Source: Phycisphaerae bacterium (lineage in GTDB: Bacteria > Planctomycetota > Phycisphaerae > UBA1845 > Fen-1342). Taken from it: a DNA stretch of 64,000 bases. Positions 37,349 to 46,603 of this stretch are shown piece by piece. Positions within the stretch are counted from its first letter, which is position 1. The number at the start of each line of letters is the position of its first letter. Below the pieces are notes generated by a model, which worked only from the letters and a program-made list of their open reading frames with translations, did no database searches and was not told the DNA's origin. The position numbers and the translations under genes are program-made. The stretch is taken from NCBI GenBank assembly GCA_017999985.1, contig JAGNKU010000008.1, positions 186,001 to 250,000 on the forward strand, written 5' to 3'.

Positions 37349-37788
37349 CTGAACGGCGCGGGTCGACGACGGGCTGCCAGCGAGCGCTGTACCGCCGGGT
37401 GCGCTGGCGTCGATTACGTGCCTGACGCCTGGAGCCGGCGCAGCGTTTGAATGGGCTTTTCGCGAGCGGGGTCTTGGCGAATTGCGAGACCCCGCTCGTT
37501 TTGCGCGCGGCGCTTTGTCCGTGCGGCGGGTTTGATCATTCTGCCCCGTGAACGGTGCCCGTAAGGACGCGCACCTGGCGTGATTGGCTCGCGCGGGCGG
37601 CGGACGCGGACTGCGGGACTCTCCACTTGTTGCCTGCGTGGTGCACCAGCAGAATACGCGCGATCCTGCGGTCCGCGACCCAGCGCCGGGTTCATGCCAC
37701 CTGGCTCCCGTGGCCGCCAGTCGCGCGCGGAGGACCAGGACCGGCCCACGTGTGACGGGGCGCGCCGTGGGCCGCAAGGAGTGCGAGC
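37349..37788. other. 440-bp intergenic region containing one terminator
   Basis: Apart from the hairpin at 37,463-37,498 I find no gene here. The right end carries the AAGGAG ribosome site of the DUF202 gene. Confidence 0.5.
37463..37502 (+). terminator. Rho-independent terminator after PEP-CTERM gene
   Basis: A perfect 12-bp stem (CGAGCGGGGTCT with AGACCCCGCTCG) around a 12-base loop, followed directly by TTTT. It lies 115 bp after the stop codon of the PEP-CTERM gene. Confidence 0.85.
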
Positions 37789-38172
37789 ATGCGACGCGCA
37801 CCGTACAGTGAGTTTCGCGGGCAGAAGTTGACGCTCAACGACTATCTCGCTATCGATCGGACCATGCTCGCTAACGAACGCACACTGCTCGCGTATGGCC
37901 GGACGGCCCTCGCGCTCGCCGTCGTCGGCGGCAGCGGCATGAAGTTCTTTACCGCAACCTGGATCCAAGTGGTCGGAGCCCTGTTCATTCTCGCCGGCGT
38001 GCTGGTGGCAGCCCGCGGCTGGCAGCGTTACGCGTACACCAAGAAGCTCCTGGCGGCCGCGCTGGAACGACAGACCGGCGCCGCGGAGCACCCGCTGCAG
38101 GAGGAGGTTAAGCCGTCGCCGGAAGAGGCTGCCAAAACAGCAGAATCAGGGGCAGACCCACGCCCCAGGTGA
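37789..38172 (+). CDS. DUF202 family inner-membrane protein
   Basis: 127 residues from ATG 37789 with AAGGAG upstream. The conserved DUF202 signature LANERTLLAYGRTALALAVVG is visible, followed by a second hydrophobic segment (WIQVVGALFILAGVLVAARG) and a charged cytoplasmic tail. Such small proteins resemble YidH; their function is unknown. The last 65 bases overlap the 3' end of the convergent transporter gene, so the two transcripts are antisense at their ends. Confidence 0.85.
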   Translation: MRRAPYSEFRGQKLTLNDYLAIDRTMLANERTLLAYGRTALALAVVGGSGMKFFTATWIQVVGALFILAGVLVAARGWQRYAYTKKLLAAALERQTGAAEHPLQEEVKPSPEEAAKTAESGADPRPR

Positions 38173-39895
38173 TCAGCGTCACCGGCAGACCGAGCCGGAC
38201 ATAGTCGCTGAAGCGATACCCGCCCGGCCCGAGCACGAGGGTGTTCGATTGATGGCCGATCGGCGTGAGGTACGCGGAGGAGGCCCCCAACGCCACGGCC
38301 ATCAGCAGGGGGTCGGCCGTGATTGACAGGCCCTCGGCGATGCGGATGGCGAGCGGCGCCATCAGGACGGCTGCGGCGGCATTGTTGATCGCGTTGGAGA
38401 GCAGCGTCGTCCCGATGAGCAGCATCGCGATGGTTGCCGCCGCCGGGAGGTCCCGCGACAGCGTGAGCAGGCCCGTGGCGATCACCTGTGCCCCGCCGGT
38501 GGACTCCAGGGCCTCGCCCACCGGGATCATGGCCGCCAGCAGCACGATGATCGGCCAGTCGATGGCTGCATAGGCCTCGCGCAACGTCAGGAGCTTCGTC
38601 AGTACCATGGCAGCCGCGCAACTGGACAGGGCGATCTGCACCGGGAGCCAGCCGAGTGCCATCGCAGCCAGCGCCGCGACAAACAGCCCAAGCGCGATCA
38701 GCACCCGCCGCGGCTGACCCAGGCGCAGTCCACGGCGTGCGAGCGGGAGGCAGCCGAGCGTGCTGACCGCTTCCTGCAGCGCCTGACCGTCGCCCTGCAA
38801 GAGCAGGATATCACCGACCCGCAGGCGGACATCGCGCAGCCGCTGCCGCAGCCGCCGGCCATGCCGTGCCACACCCAGCAGATTCACGCCGAAACGCCGC
38901 CGCAGGTTGAGCTGCGCGACGGTGCGCCGCTCAATGTAGGAATTGGGCGTTACGATCGCCTCGGACACCTCGATCGCCTCCGATTTCAGCAGCTCCTGTC
39001 GCAGCTCCTTGTCGCCGACGAGCTCCAGTCCGAGCGCATCGGCCAGCGTCTTGATGGACTCGGCGTCGCCCTCCACCAGCAGCACGTCATCGGCGGCGAG
39101 GGTCTCGTACAGGGCGGGCATCGCGACACGCCGTTTGCCACGCGCCAGCCCGACGATCGACGCCTCCGCATCGACCTCCTGCGCGATCTGCCGGATCGTC
39201 ATCCCGCCGGCCTTCGAGTCCTTCGTCACCCGCAGTTCAGACGTGTACTTGTCGATTTCGAACAACTCTTCGGCGGATCTGTCGCCCGGGCGGTCGGGGA
39301 TCAGGCGCCATCCGCCGAGGCTGATGAATAGAATGCCGGCCAGCGCGACCCCGACGCCGACGTACGCGAAGTCGAACATGGCGAACGGCGCACCGCACAC
39401 GTCGGCGCGAATGGTGGCGATGATGACGTTGGACGGCGTGCCGATCAGCGTGGTCAAGCCCCCGAGCAGCGAGCCGAACGCCAGTGGCATCAGCAGGTAC
39501 GAAGGCGAACGCCGTGACCCGCGCGCGAGCTGGATGGCGGCCGGCATGAGAATGGCCAGCGCGCCCACGTTGTTCATAAACCCGGAGCACAAAGCCACCA
39601 GCAGGGCCAGCGCCCCGACCTGGATGCTGCGCGACTCGCCCACGCGTTCCAACCCGCGAATCAGCACATCAACTACGCCGGAGCTGCGCAGGGCCGCAGA
39701 GATGATCAGCACGGCCGCCACGGTGACCACGGCGGGATGCCCAAAACCCAGGAATGCGGCTGCCGGCGGCACTATTCCCGCCAGGCACAAACTTAGCAGT
39801 GCGAGTAGGGCCACGAGGTCGTACCGCCACGTGCCGCGGACGAACAGCGCCAGGGCGGCGACGAGTGTTCCGAAGACGATCCAGCGCTCGACCAT
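38108..39895 (-). CDS. SLC13-like anion/cation symporter with two RCK_C (TrkA-C) domains
   Basis: 595 residues. Hydrophobic halves (about 1-200 and 400-595) carry the repeated signatures of the DASS/SLC13 family: FMNNVGALAILMPAAI, IGTPSNVIIA and, in the second half, LSNAINNAAAAVLMAPLA with SSAYLTPIGHQSNTLV. Between them are two TrkA-C-like regulatory domains (ELRVTKDSKAGGMTIRQI...DDVLLVEGDAE and AIVTPNSYIERRTVAQL...GDILLLQGDG). Family knowledge: such proteins transport sulfate, dicarboxylates or similar anions with Na+. The substrate cannot be assigned from sequence. Confidence 0.9.
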   Translation of the reverse strand: MVERWIVFGTLVAALALFVRGTWRYDLVALLALLSLCLAGIVPPAAAFLGFGHPAVVTVAAVLIISAALRSSGVVDVLIRGLERVGESRSIQVGALALLVALCSGFMNNVGALAILMPAAIQLARGSRRSPSYLLMPLAFGSLLGGLTTLIGTPSNVIIATIRADVCGAPFAMFDFAYVGVGVALAGILFISLGGWRLIPDRPGDRSAEELFEIDKYTSELRVTKDSKAGGMTIRQIAQEVDAEASIVGLARGKRRVAMPALYETLAADDVLLVEGDAESIKTLADALGLELVGDKELRQELLKSEAIEVSEAIVTPNSYIERRTVAQLNLRRRFGVNLLGVARHGRRLRQRLRDVRLRVGDILLLQGDGQALQEAVSTLGCLPLARRGLRLGQPRRVLIALGLFVAALAAMALGWLPVQIALSSCAAAMVLTKLLTLREAYAAIDWPIIVLLAAMIPVGEALESTGGAQVIATGLLTLSRDLPAAATIAMLLIGTTLLSNAINNAAAAVLMAPLAIRIAEGLSITADPLLMAVALGASSAYLTPIGHQSNTLVLGPGGYRFSDYVRLGLPVTLITWGVGLPLILLFWQPLPATA

Positions 39896-40155
39896 GCGGC
39901 CACATCCGCGACCAGCGACCGGCTCAGCCGCAGTCTACCGCGGGCGGCTGCGGGCAGCACGCGGGAGCCCCGTGCTGAAATCCGCCGCACGGTGGGGTGG
40001 TGCCACCCGACCATCGTGGCGGCGCTGGGCTCTCCAGCCGCACAGGCTGCTGCGACATGCGCCCGGTCGCCACGCGCATCGTGGTTGCGGGCGGCGTCGG
40101 CTGCGGGGTAGGATGCCATGGTGCCGCGCGGCAGCACAGCAGCAGAGCGATTGTC

Positions 40156-40764
40156 ATGCACGTAGTCGCCTTTAATGGTAGCGCTCGCGCGGGGGGCAAC
40201 ACGAGCATCCTCCTCGAGCACGTCCTCGCGCCGATCCGGGCCCACGGTATTCAGACTGAGGTGCTTCAGCTCGGCGGCAGCGATATCCAGCCTTGCCGGG
40301 CATGCCACACCTGTACGCGTACGCGAGACGGTCGCTGCGTCAACGATGACGATGTGGCCAATGTCTTCATCGCCAAGATGGTCGCCGCGAACGGCATCCT
40401 GCTCGGCTCGCCGTCCCACTTCGCCAACCTCACCGCGGAGACAAAGGCGCTGATCGCCCGCGCCGGTGCCGTGGCCCGGGCGAACGATGGCCTGTTCAGG
40501 GGCAAGATCGCGGCCGCGGTGATCGCCGCCCGCCGCGACGGGGAAATCCACGCGTTCGACGCGATCAACCACTTCTTCCTGACGAACCAGATGATCGTGC
40601 CCGGCTCCTGTCACTGGAACGTGGGGGTAGGACGGGAGAAAGGCGACGTCACGCGGGACGAGGAAGGGCTGCGGACGATGCGGGTCCTCGGCGAGAACAT
40701 GGCGTGGCTGCTGCAGTGCGTGGCGCGGCAGCCGCAACCCAGCGCCACCGCGGCGCGGCGGTAA
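40156..40764 (+). CDS. Flavodoxin-fold NAD(P)H-dependent FMN reductase-like protein
   Basis: 202 residues from ATG 40156. The N-terminus MHVVAFNGSARAGGNTSILL is the FMN-phosphate-binding loop of the NADPH-dependent FMN reductase/flavodoxin family. A Cys pair follows in QPCRACHTCTRTRDGRCVNDDD, as in iron-sulfur-flavoprotein-like members, and NGILLGSPSHFANLTAETKALIARAG is the second flavin loop. It probably catalyses two-electron reduction of small substrates. Standing alone; no ribosome site is obvious. Confidence 0.85.
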   Translation: MHVVAFNGSARAGGNTSILLEHVLAPIRAHGIQTEVLQLGGSDIQPCRACHTCTRTRDGRCVNDDDVANVFIAKMVAANGILLGSPSHFANLTAETKALIARAGAVARANDGLFRGKIAAAVIAARRDGEIHAFDAINHFFLTNQMIVPGSCHWNVGVGREKGDVTRDEEGLRTMRVLGENMAWLLQCVARQPQPSATAARR

Positions 40765-41197
40765 ACGGTCGTCGGTTTGCGTGGTGCTTCGGCAGGCTGA
40801 TGCTGGTTATTATCGGTCATTTTCCGCGGCCGCGGCGTCTTCTTGGCTGCTCATCACGAGATCGCGACCCGCCACTGGAAGACGCGGCGCCCTGCTCCAC
40901 GCGTGTGTTCTGAGTTGGGGGCTGCCGTGAGTTGCACCTGCGCGCCGGCCCAGATCAGCGGAAGATTCTCGGACGCTGGCCCGCGGGACCGGCCGAACCC
41001 GCCCCTGCAGCCGCGGGGCCCGCACAATAATCGGAACAATGTATGCGCAAGTCGGCTGTGGCTGTATAATGACAATGCGTGGCCCGGCGGAGGAGTCGGG
41101 CCGGTCATGTCGGTTGTGTGCAGGCAGGCGGAAGGAAACTCACACTCCCTGCGTCACATTTCTCGTCTGGGCATCGGCCCCGGACAGGAGGACTGGT
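40765..41197. other. 433-bp intergenic region upstream of second PEP-CTERM gene
   Basis: No supported coding sequence. It contains a TATAAT box at 41,065 and the CAGGAGG ribosome site at its right end. Confidence 0.5.
41065..41070 (+). promoter_or_regulatory. Candidate -10 box upstream of PEP-CTERM gene
   Basis: TATAAT preceded directly by TG, 128 bp before the ATG at 41,198. A matching -35 hexamer is not evident. Confidence 0.35.
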
Positions 41198-41872
41198 ATG
41201 AGACAAGTTTTGACAGTGCTGGCTGTGCTCACTCTCGCAGCCGCAGCCGCCTCGGCGAACTGGTTGGACGACTTTGATGCCTACGCGCCCGGCTCCATCA
41301 ACGGGCAGGGCGGGTGGCAGGGCTGGGACAACTCGGCCGCCGCGGCAGGCGTCGTTTCCGGTGATCAGGCGCTGAGCCCCACTCAATCGCAGGCCATCTT
41401 CGGCGGCGCCGATTCGGTCCACCAGTATTCCGGCTACACGTCGGGACAATGGACCTACACGGCGTGGACGTATATCCCGAGCGCCAGCACCGGCCTCACG
41501 TACTTCATCCTGCTGAACACCTACAACGACCTCGGGCCGTACAACTGGAGCGTTCAGCTCCCCATGGACTTGGACACCAACCTGCTGAACGATGATATGG
41601 CCGGCGGAACGGAGAACATCCCGCTGCTCAGGGACGAGTGGGTGAAGCTCCAGTTCGACATCGACCTCGATGCCAACACCGTTGTGACGTGGTACGGCGC
41701 CACGCTCGTGTCCACCCATGCGTGGCAGGACGGTACCGGCGCGAATGCCATCGCGGCGGTCGATCTGTACGCGAACGGCGCTGAAGTGGTCTATTACGAT
41801 TCAATGTCGCTCACGCCCGAGCCGGCCGCGCTGGCGTTGCTGGCCCTGGGAGTGCTGCTCCGTCGCCGCTAG
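41198..41872 (+). CDS. PEP-CTERM secreted protein with LamG-like fold
   Basis: 224 residues from ATG 41198, with AGGAGG upstream. The signal peptide ends at ASAN; DDFDAYAPGSINGQGGWQGW is a common start of concanavalin/LamG-like beta-sandwich domains in planctomycete secreted proteins, related in pattern to the domain inserted in the RHS protein. The tail TPEPAALALLALGVLLRRR is a complete PEP-CTERM sorting signal. Ends at a strong terminator 34 bp downstream, so it is monocistronic. Confidence 0.9.
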   Translation: MRQVLTVLAVLTLAAAAASANWLDDFDAYAPGSINGQGGWQGWDNSAAAAGVVSGDQALSPTQSQAIFGGADSVHQYSGYTSGQWTYTAWTYIPSASTGLTYFILLNTYNDLGPYNWSVQLPMDLDTNLLNDDMAGGTENIPLLRDEWVKLQFDIDLDANTVVTWYGATLVSTHAWQDGTGANAIAAVDLYANGAEVVYYDSMSLTPEPAALALLALGVLLRRR

Positions 41873-41882
41873 GCAAGCGGCG

Positions 41883-42428
41883 TCACGGAAACGAGGGACA
41901 GACGCACCGGGCCGCTGCGGCGGCCCGGCTTTTTGCGCCAGCGTGGTTCCACCGTCCGCGCATTCGCGCGATGCGGGCTGGTCCCCTGAGTTCCGCCTGA
42001 TCCATAGCCGCCAGCGTCGATCCTCGCCAGCGCCGGTTACTGGCAAACCAGATCGCAAGGGTTGGGGTCGCGCGATGCGGCCTTTTACCCAGTCGTGGAC
42101 GGCATTGGACAAACGCCGCTGCCGCAGTACATCCAGTATGTGGTCCATCCGGGGGCCCGATCGCTTTTTCCTGGATAACTACCAGCCAACTCTCGTAGAA
42201 GAAGAGCCAGTAACAAAGCCACGGCACGATCGTGGTCGCAAGTGGCAAGTCGGATCGGAAATCGCTGTGAAAGAGGCACGGACAATCGTCTGCGAACGTG
42301 TGCGGGATGCGCTCTTCCGGTTTTCGACGCCGGAGTTTTGGCTCCTCGACCCACACTTTCGGCCTCTCCCGGATGCCGTATTCGATTCGCACACGATAGC
42401 TCGAGTTCATCGGTGTGGGCTTTAGCAC
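41883..42428 (-). pseudogene. Remnant of an E2-like (prokaryotic ubiquitin-conjugating fold) gene
   Basis: From 42,428 downward the frame reads LKPTPMNSSYRVRIEYG, RPKVWVEEPKLRRR, IPHTFADDCPCLFHSDF and LATTIVPWLCYWLFFYESW. This matches, from memory, the pattern of short prokaryotic E2-like proteins (L.PTP.SR.YRVRI.Y, IPH.Y.DG.LCLY, ADTIIPW..EWL.YYE.W), with the Cys of the LCL-type motif at the expected catalytic position. The usual N-terminal strand is missing, since a TAG lies four codons before 42,428. The usual GGG/His C-terminal motif is also not seen, and the downstream frame runs into a terminator. A GTG start at 42,428 or ATG at 42,410 could still give a short protein. Relatives occur in CBASS-type loci; no CD-NTase is nearby. 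Confidence 0.5.
41907..41934 (+). terminator. Rho-independent terminator after PEP-CTERM gene
   Basis: Perfect 9-bp GC stem (CCGGGCCGC / GCGGCCCGG) with TGCG loop, followed by CTTTTT. Confidence 0.88.
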
Positions 42429-45400
42429 AGATGGGTGCTACGATGTATGTATTGAGGATCACCCAAGTTACAAACCCGAGATCGACGCGGACTATCATCC
42501 CGACGGGACGACCTGGGTCGTCGTAAACGACGCGACCGATGCGCCTCGACGGCTTGAGCTCTATTCGGGTTGCGGGCCCTGCCGGTTGATTGAGAATCTG
42601 CCGGAGGACTCACAGGACAAGCAGGCGGTGGCGTGGTCGCCGGATCGCACCCGGATCGCCTACGCGTATCGCGATCGGGGGTTTTCACCATCCAAGGCGA
42701 TGCTGAAGATCCGAACCGCCCCGACCTGCTCGGACAGCGGAACCGTGGTGGCGTCGATCGAGATTGCGAGCGGGGTGAGTCCTGGCGGAGTCGCTTGGTC
42801 ACGCGATTCGGCGTTGGTTGCGGTGGCGAACGGTGAAGGACTTGTTCGTATTTACAACCGCGATGGTGGCACTGAAGGCGTTCCTGTAACGAATCTCATA
42901 CTGGAGGTGCAATATGCCGGTTCGCTGGCCTGGTCGCATGATGGGCAGTACTTAGCGGTTCATCCAAACTATCGCCCGGTGTCAGTCTTCGACACACTGA
43001 CGGGTGTGGAGGTGATTAGGTGCAACGGACCCACTGGCGACGACACGGACACGGATGACCTCGCTTGGTTGTCAGACCGACTGGTGCTTGTCACCACCGG
43101 ACAATTCGCGGGCCCGATACGGGTTTTCGCGCCATTTGACGGAACGGAGCCCGAGCTGAGTGTCTCGAGCCCGGCTCCGGGGACGATCACGGACGCGGGC
43201 AGCATTGCTGTGACTGGGTATGCGATCGATGAGACAGGTCTGTTCCCGGGGAGCCTGAGGTGGCGCATAGATGGAGGGGGCTGGGAAACGACATCGATTG
43301 CGCAGGATGGGCAATTCGAGGTCGATGTAACGCTGTCGCTTGGATTGCATACGATTCAGTTGGAGCTAACTGATCTGGCGGGCAACATCGACACGGAGTC
43401 GTTGGTGGTCGAGCGGGTCCCACCTGCCGGCATCGTCGTCTGGCTTGGCGAGACCGAGATTGCTGATGGACAAGGCGTTCCGGTCGATTTCGGCATCGTG
43501 GAACAATGTCTGGCCGGTACAACTCGAGCGTTTACGGTCTGCAACACCGGAGGCATGCCTTTGACGCTCGGCCCCATCGATCTTGCTACGGGCTACAGTC
43601 TTGCTGGCGAGTTCCCGGTGACCATAGGTGCGGGCCAGTGCGGTGTATTCACCGCGCGGCTCGACGCCGGAATCGCCGGCACGTGGGTCGGTGAAATCAG
43701 CTTTGCGACAAATGTTCCTGACCACAACCCCTTCAACTATCCGGTGACGGGCACGGTCCTGCCTGGAGAAGTCGAGATCGTTGCTAACCCCAGCGACCAG
43801 ACCACATGTGAAGGTGGAGCAGCGGAATTCTGCGTTGAGGCGGCCGGGACGCCACCCCTGGAGTTTCAATGGCAGCGAGACGGTGCCGATATACCCGGTG
43901 CGACGGATCCTTGCTACACGACCGCCCAGGCTGGTGAATACCGCTGTGTTGTCGGCAACGGTTGTGGCTCACTTCTCAGCGGGTCGGCGACGTTGACGGT
44001 CGAAGCGCGGCCGGCCATCTCGCAGCAGCCCCTATCTCAGGTCGCCTGCGAAGGAGGCGCAGTCACGTTCAGCGTCGCGGCGGGCGGTACCGTGCCGCTG
44101 AGCTATCAGTGGCGGAAGTACGGTCAGCCGATTGCCGGCGGTACGGGAGCAACGTATACCATCAACCCCGTAGGGCCGGGTGACACCGGAGTCTATGACG
44201 TCGTGATAGCCAACGAGTGTGGCATGGTGATCAGCAATGCCGCGACCCTCACCGTGTGCGGCGCCGTCCCGAGCATTGAGGACCAACCGGACGACGCAGC
44301 GGTTTGCGCCGGTGACAGTGCCACGTTCATTGTCCAAGGAGCGGGCTGTGGTCCGTTGGCGTATCAGTGGCACAAAGATGGCGAGCCTGTCGGCGGCAAC
44401 ACCCCTGCGCTGGGGCTCGAGAACGTGCAGCCGTCGGACGACGGCGCTCAAATCACCTGTCTTGTGACGGATGACTGCGGGGCGGCCGTAAGCGATGCCG
44501 CGGCGCTTGCGGTCAACACCCCGCCGTCGATCATGGATGATCCAGACTCTGAAACGATCTGCGCGGGCGAGTCGCACGAATTCTGCGTCAGCGCCGGCGG
44601 GACGGTCCCACTGAGCTACCAGTGGCGCCGGAGCGGCTCGGACATCCCCGACGCCACATCGTCGTGCTACGTCGCCACGGAGGCAGGGTCGTACGATTGC
44701 GTCGTAAGCAATGCCTGCGGGTCGGACACCAGCGCGGCAGCAACGCTGACGATCAACATGCCGCCCTCGGTCACACATGGGCCGGATTCGGCGACGATCT
44801 GTCAAGGGCAGTCGCACGAGTTCTGCGTGAGCGCCGGCGGGACAGCCCCACTGGGCTATCAGTGGCGCCGGAACAGCTTGGACATCCCCGACGCCACGTC
44901 GTCGTGCTACGTTGCCACGCAGGCTGGATTGTACGATTGCTTCGTCAGCAACGCGTGTGGCTCGGACACCAGCGCGGCGGCAACGCTGACCGTGGAGGTC
45001 GCTCTCCGGTGGTATCGCGACGCGGACGGCGACGGGTACGGCGACGCTGCACAGTACGTCGATCAGTGCGACCAGCCGGCCGATTACGTAGCCAACGACG
45101 ACGATTGTGACGACGGCTGTGCGACGTGCCATCCGGGCGCCGCGGAAGTCTGCGACGGGGTCGACAACGACTGCGATGGCCAGATCGATGAGGGCGGCGT
45201 CTGCGATCAACCTGATTCCGACGGCGACGGCGATCCCGACGACACCGACTGTGACGATTCAGATGGGAGCATCCACCACGCCGCCACTGAGGTCTGCGAC
45301 GGGGTCGACAACGACTGCGACGGCCAGATTGACGAGGGCGGCGTGTGCGACGAGCCCGATTCGGACGGTGACGGCGATCCCGACGACACCGACTGCAACG

Positions 45401-46128
45401 ATTCAGACCCGAGGATCCATCATGGCGCGACTGAGGTCTGCGACGGCCGGGACAATGACTGCAATGGCCAGGTCGATGAGGACGGCGTCTGTGATCAACC
45501 TGATTCCGACGGCGACGGCGAGTCCGACATGACCGACTGCAACGCGTCCGATCCGGCCATCCATCACGGCGCAACCGAGGTCTGCGACGGTGTCGACAAC
45601 GACTGCGACGGCCAAGTCGACGAGGGCGGCGTGTGCGACGAGCCCGATTCGGACGGTGACGGCGATCCCGACCCCACCGACTGCAACGATTCAGATCCGA
45701 GGATCCATCATGGCGCGACTGAAGTCTGCGATGGCCGGGACAATGACTGCGATGGCCAGGTCGATGAGGGTGGCGCCTGCGACCAGCCGCGCACTTGGTA
45801 CCGCGACGCCGACGGCGACGGGTACGGGAACCCGAGCGTGACGACGCAGGCGGTTCAGCAGCCGGTAGGCTATGTGTTGACCGACGACGATTGCGACGAC
45901 AGCGACGCGGACGTCAACCCGGCGGCGACTGAGCTCTGCAACGAGATTGATGACGACTGCGACGGTGAGATCGACGAAGGCGGCGTATGCGACAATGGCC
46001 AGTCCGGGCAAGGCCAACCTGGCGGCCTGTGTCCGGTTGTGGCCACGATCCTGCTTGCGGTTCCGTGCGTCGGACTAGCGCGCAGTCGTCGCAGCCGTCG
46101 GGACGTTGGGACTGACATGAACCAGTGA
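42415..46128 (+). CDS. Ig-like and MopE-repeat surface protein, apparently truncated at its N-terminus
   Basis: 1,237 codons from GTG 42415. There is no signal peptide, although every later domain is extracellular in type, and the frame opens only after a TAG at 42,397, so the true 5' end is probably lost. Order: WD40/PD40-like blades (about 20-240), a beta domain, a choice-of-anchor-like domain (FTVCNTGGMPLTL), and five Ig-like domains (CEGGxxxFxVxAxGTxPLxYQWR...CxVxNxCG). Six MopE/putative metal-binding repeats follow (EVCDGxDNDCDGQxDEGG), with WYRDADGDGYG at both ends. The C-terminus GLCPVVATILLAVPCVGLARSRRSRR looks like a membrane sorting tail similar to MYXO-CTERM. Confidence 0.85.
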   Translation: MGFSTDGCYDVCIEDHPSYKPEIDADYHPDGTTWVVVNDATDAPRRLELYSGCGPCRLIENLPEDSQDKQAVAWSPDRTRIAYAYRDRGFSPSKAMLKIRTAPTCSDSGTVVASIEIASGVSPGGVAWSRDSALVAVANGEGLVRIYNRDGGTEGVPVTNLILEVQYAGSLAWSHDGQYLAVHPNYRPVSVFDTLTGVEVIRCNGPTGDDTDTDDLAWLSDRLVLVTTGQFAGPIRVFAPFDGTEPELSVSSPAPGTITDAGSIAVTGYAIDETGLFPGSLRWRIDGGGWETTSIAQDGQFEVDVTLSLGLHTIQLELTDLAGNIDTESLVVERVPPAGIVVWLGETEIADGQGVPVDFGIVEQCLAGTTRAFTVCNTGGMPLTLGPIDLATGYSLAGEFPVTIGAGQCGVFTARLDAGIAGTWVGEISFATNVPDHNPFNYPVTGTVLPGEVEIVANPSDQTTCEGGAAEFCVEAAGTPPLEFQWQRDGADIPGATDPCYTTAQAGEYRCVVGNGCGSLLSGSATLTVEARPAISQQPLSQVACEGGAVTFSVAAGGTVPLSYQWRKYGQPIAGGTGATYTINPVGPGDTGVYDVVIANECGMVISNAATLTVCGAVPSIEDQPDDAAVCAGDSATFIVQGAGCGPLAYQWHKDGEPVGGNTPALGLENVQPSDDGAQITCLVTDDCGAAVSDAAALAVNTPPSIMDDPDSETICAGESHEFCVSAGGTVPLSYQWRRSGSDIPDATSSCYVATEAGSYDCVVSNACGSDTSAAATLTINMPPSVTHGPDSATICQGQSHEFCVSAGGTAPLGYQWRRNSLDIPDATSSCYVATQAGLYDCFVSNACGSDTSAAATLTVEVALRWYRDADGDGYGDAAQYVDQCDQPADYVANDDDCDDGCATCHPGAAEVCDGVDNDCDGQIDEGGVCDQPDSDGDGDPDDTDCDDSDGSIHHAATEVCDGVDNDCDGQIDEGGVCDEPDSDGDGDPDDTDCNDSDPRIHHGATEVCDGRDNDCNGQVDEDGVCDQPDSDGDGESDMTDCNASDPAIHHGATEVCDGVDNDCDGQVDEGGVCDEPDSDGDGDPDPTDCNDSDPRIHHGATEVCDGRDNDCDGQVDEGGACDQPRTWYRDADGDGYGNPSVTTQAVQQPVGYVLTDDDCDDSDADVNPAATELCNEIDDDCDGEIDEGGVCDNGQSGQGQPGGLCPVVATILLAVPCVGLARSRRSRRDVGTDMNQ
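45120..45790 (+). repeat. 144-bp tandem repeats encoding MopE metal-binding units
   Basis: Five in-register copies with a 144-base period (48 residues), each encoding EVCDG-DNDC-GQ-DE followed by an Asp-rich SDGDGDPD segment; a sixth divergent copy follows near 45,930. High identity between copies suggests recent duplication or gene conversion. Confidence 0.8.
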
Positions 46129-46603
46129 CGCGCTTGGAGGGCATCCCGGCGAACGGCGGGCTCGGTATCGAAATCCCCGCGAGCGATCAGCGCTCCGAAC
46201 GCGTGAGTTAACCACGAGAGCCGCGGCGGGGTGAGAGTCTGAGAGTTGGTCCCTGATCCGGGCCGAAGACGGCCCGTTCGGCGCCGGCCCCGGCGTCGTA
46301 TCATCAAAACCGAGAGCGCGGGTCCGACCCACCAGAATCGCCGTAACTCTTTTCCAGCAACGGGATATAGCCGCCAGCGGCTGGTCGGCCCGCCGCTCGC
46401 CCCCTGTAAACAAACCGGTCCGCCTCGGCTTGAGACGGACCCTCGTATCTCCCCGAGGCCGCGTCGCCGGTCGTAGCGCCCATCGACGCCGACGGCGATG
46501 CGTGCAATTTCAACCTCCCCGCGACCGAGCCGCCGGTCAACGCGCCCATCGAAATCGTGGCCGTGCTTGCCCCCGTCCTGGTCTGGAAGGCCGCGTAGCC
46601 GTC
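46129..46603. other. 475-bp region between surface protein and mobile region
   Basis: No gene with a start is supported. One plus-strand frame near 46,470-46,598 ends in a protein-like stretch (APIDADGDACNFNLP, ending VLVWKAA) and may be the tail of a lost gene. This could be the left boundary zone of the integrated region, but I see no direct repeats to prove it. Confidence 0.4.

Noticed and set aside
46470-46598. Short plus-strand frame ending APIEIVAVLAPVLVWKAA
   Set aside because: Looks protein-like but has no start or upstream coding continuation; noted only as a possible gene tail.
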